Shown: positions 6,266-6,283 of the stretch, piece after piece
Numbering within the stretch: position 1 is the first letter of the stretch
Layout of the letters: each line of letters starts with the position of its first letter
DNA from: Planctomycetota bacterium
GTDB lineage: Bacteria > Planctomycetota > Phycisphaerae > Sedimentisphaerales > Anaerohalosphaeraceae
Assembly: GCA_021160785.1 (NCBI GenBank)
Contig: JAGHBX010000236.1
Span: 1 to 6,283 of the forward strand
Reading direction: 5' to 3'
Length of the DNA: 6,283 nt
Program-made: the position numbers and the translations under genes
The notes under the pieces: generated by a model
The model's database searches: none
The model's input: only the letters and a program-made list of their open reading frames with translations
Told to the model about the DNA's origin: nothing

Positions 6266-6283
6266 ATGTCGATTAATGCTCAC
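6266..6283 (+). CDS. Probable start of a further gene, cut by the window edge
   Basis: ATG at 6266 opens a frame (MSINAH) that stays open to the last base. It is supported by the strong promoter at 6189-6217 and by GGAG at 6251-6254, though the 11-base gap to the ATG is longer than usual. Only six codons are visible, so no family can be proposed. It probably has its own transcript, separate from the kinase operon. Confidence 0.4.

Noticed and set aside
1..6283. CRISPR array, tRNA, rRNA or insertion sequence
   Set aside because: The only regular repeats are the 21-bp tandem units without spacers. No transposase, terminal inverted repeats or tRNA-like fold was seen.

Overview
The window reads as bacterial chromosome, most likely Planctomycetota or a relative in the PVC group (perhaps Phycisphaerae). 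This is an inference from three things: a Tat-exported Cys-type sulfatase, a 'GTGILPV/HGQDARAT'-type palindrome of a kind I remember from many planctomycete and verrucomicrobial intergenic regions, and a CACHE-type hybrid histidine kinase paired with a CheY-like regulator. No marker gene is present to fix the taxonomy.

Left half (1-2459), GC-rich. A 5'-truncated dicarboxylate/amino-acid:cation symporter (DAACS/SDF family) ends at 898 on the + strand. It converges on a complete Tat-type S1 sulfatase on the - strand (948-2459). A perfect 8-bp-stem palindrome and a smaller hairpin fill the 49-bp gap between their stop codons.

Middle (2460-3064), about 600 bp without a convincing gene. It is the divergent upstream region of the sulfatase and of the kinase operon. 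It holds a short A-tract direct repeat and a 21-bp tandem repeat (five copies plus a fragment, decaying stepwise from left to right). A possible promoter overlaps the repeat, and a small hairpin covers an AAAGGAG sequence ahead of the kinase.

Right half (3065-6011), visibly more AT-rich. A two-gene operon encodes a membrane-bound hybrid histidine kinase (TM - periplasmic dCACHE-like sensor - TM - coiled coil - HisKA - HATPase - REC) and, 10 bp later, a stand-alone receiver protein. The ribosome binding site of the second gene overlaps the kinase stop codon. No Hpt domain or output domain is visible, so the downstream target of the phosphorelay lies elsewhere.

Right edge (6012-6283). A weak hairpin follows the operon. 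A near-ideal extended -10 promoter then precedes an ATG at 6266 that probably opens another gene cut off by the window.

The transporter, sulfatase and signalling operon do not form an obvious single pathway. I see no strong evidence of a wholly new system. The most unusual structure is the decaying 21-bp repeat array in front of the sensor kinase.
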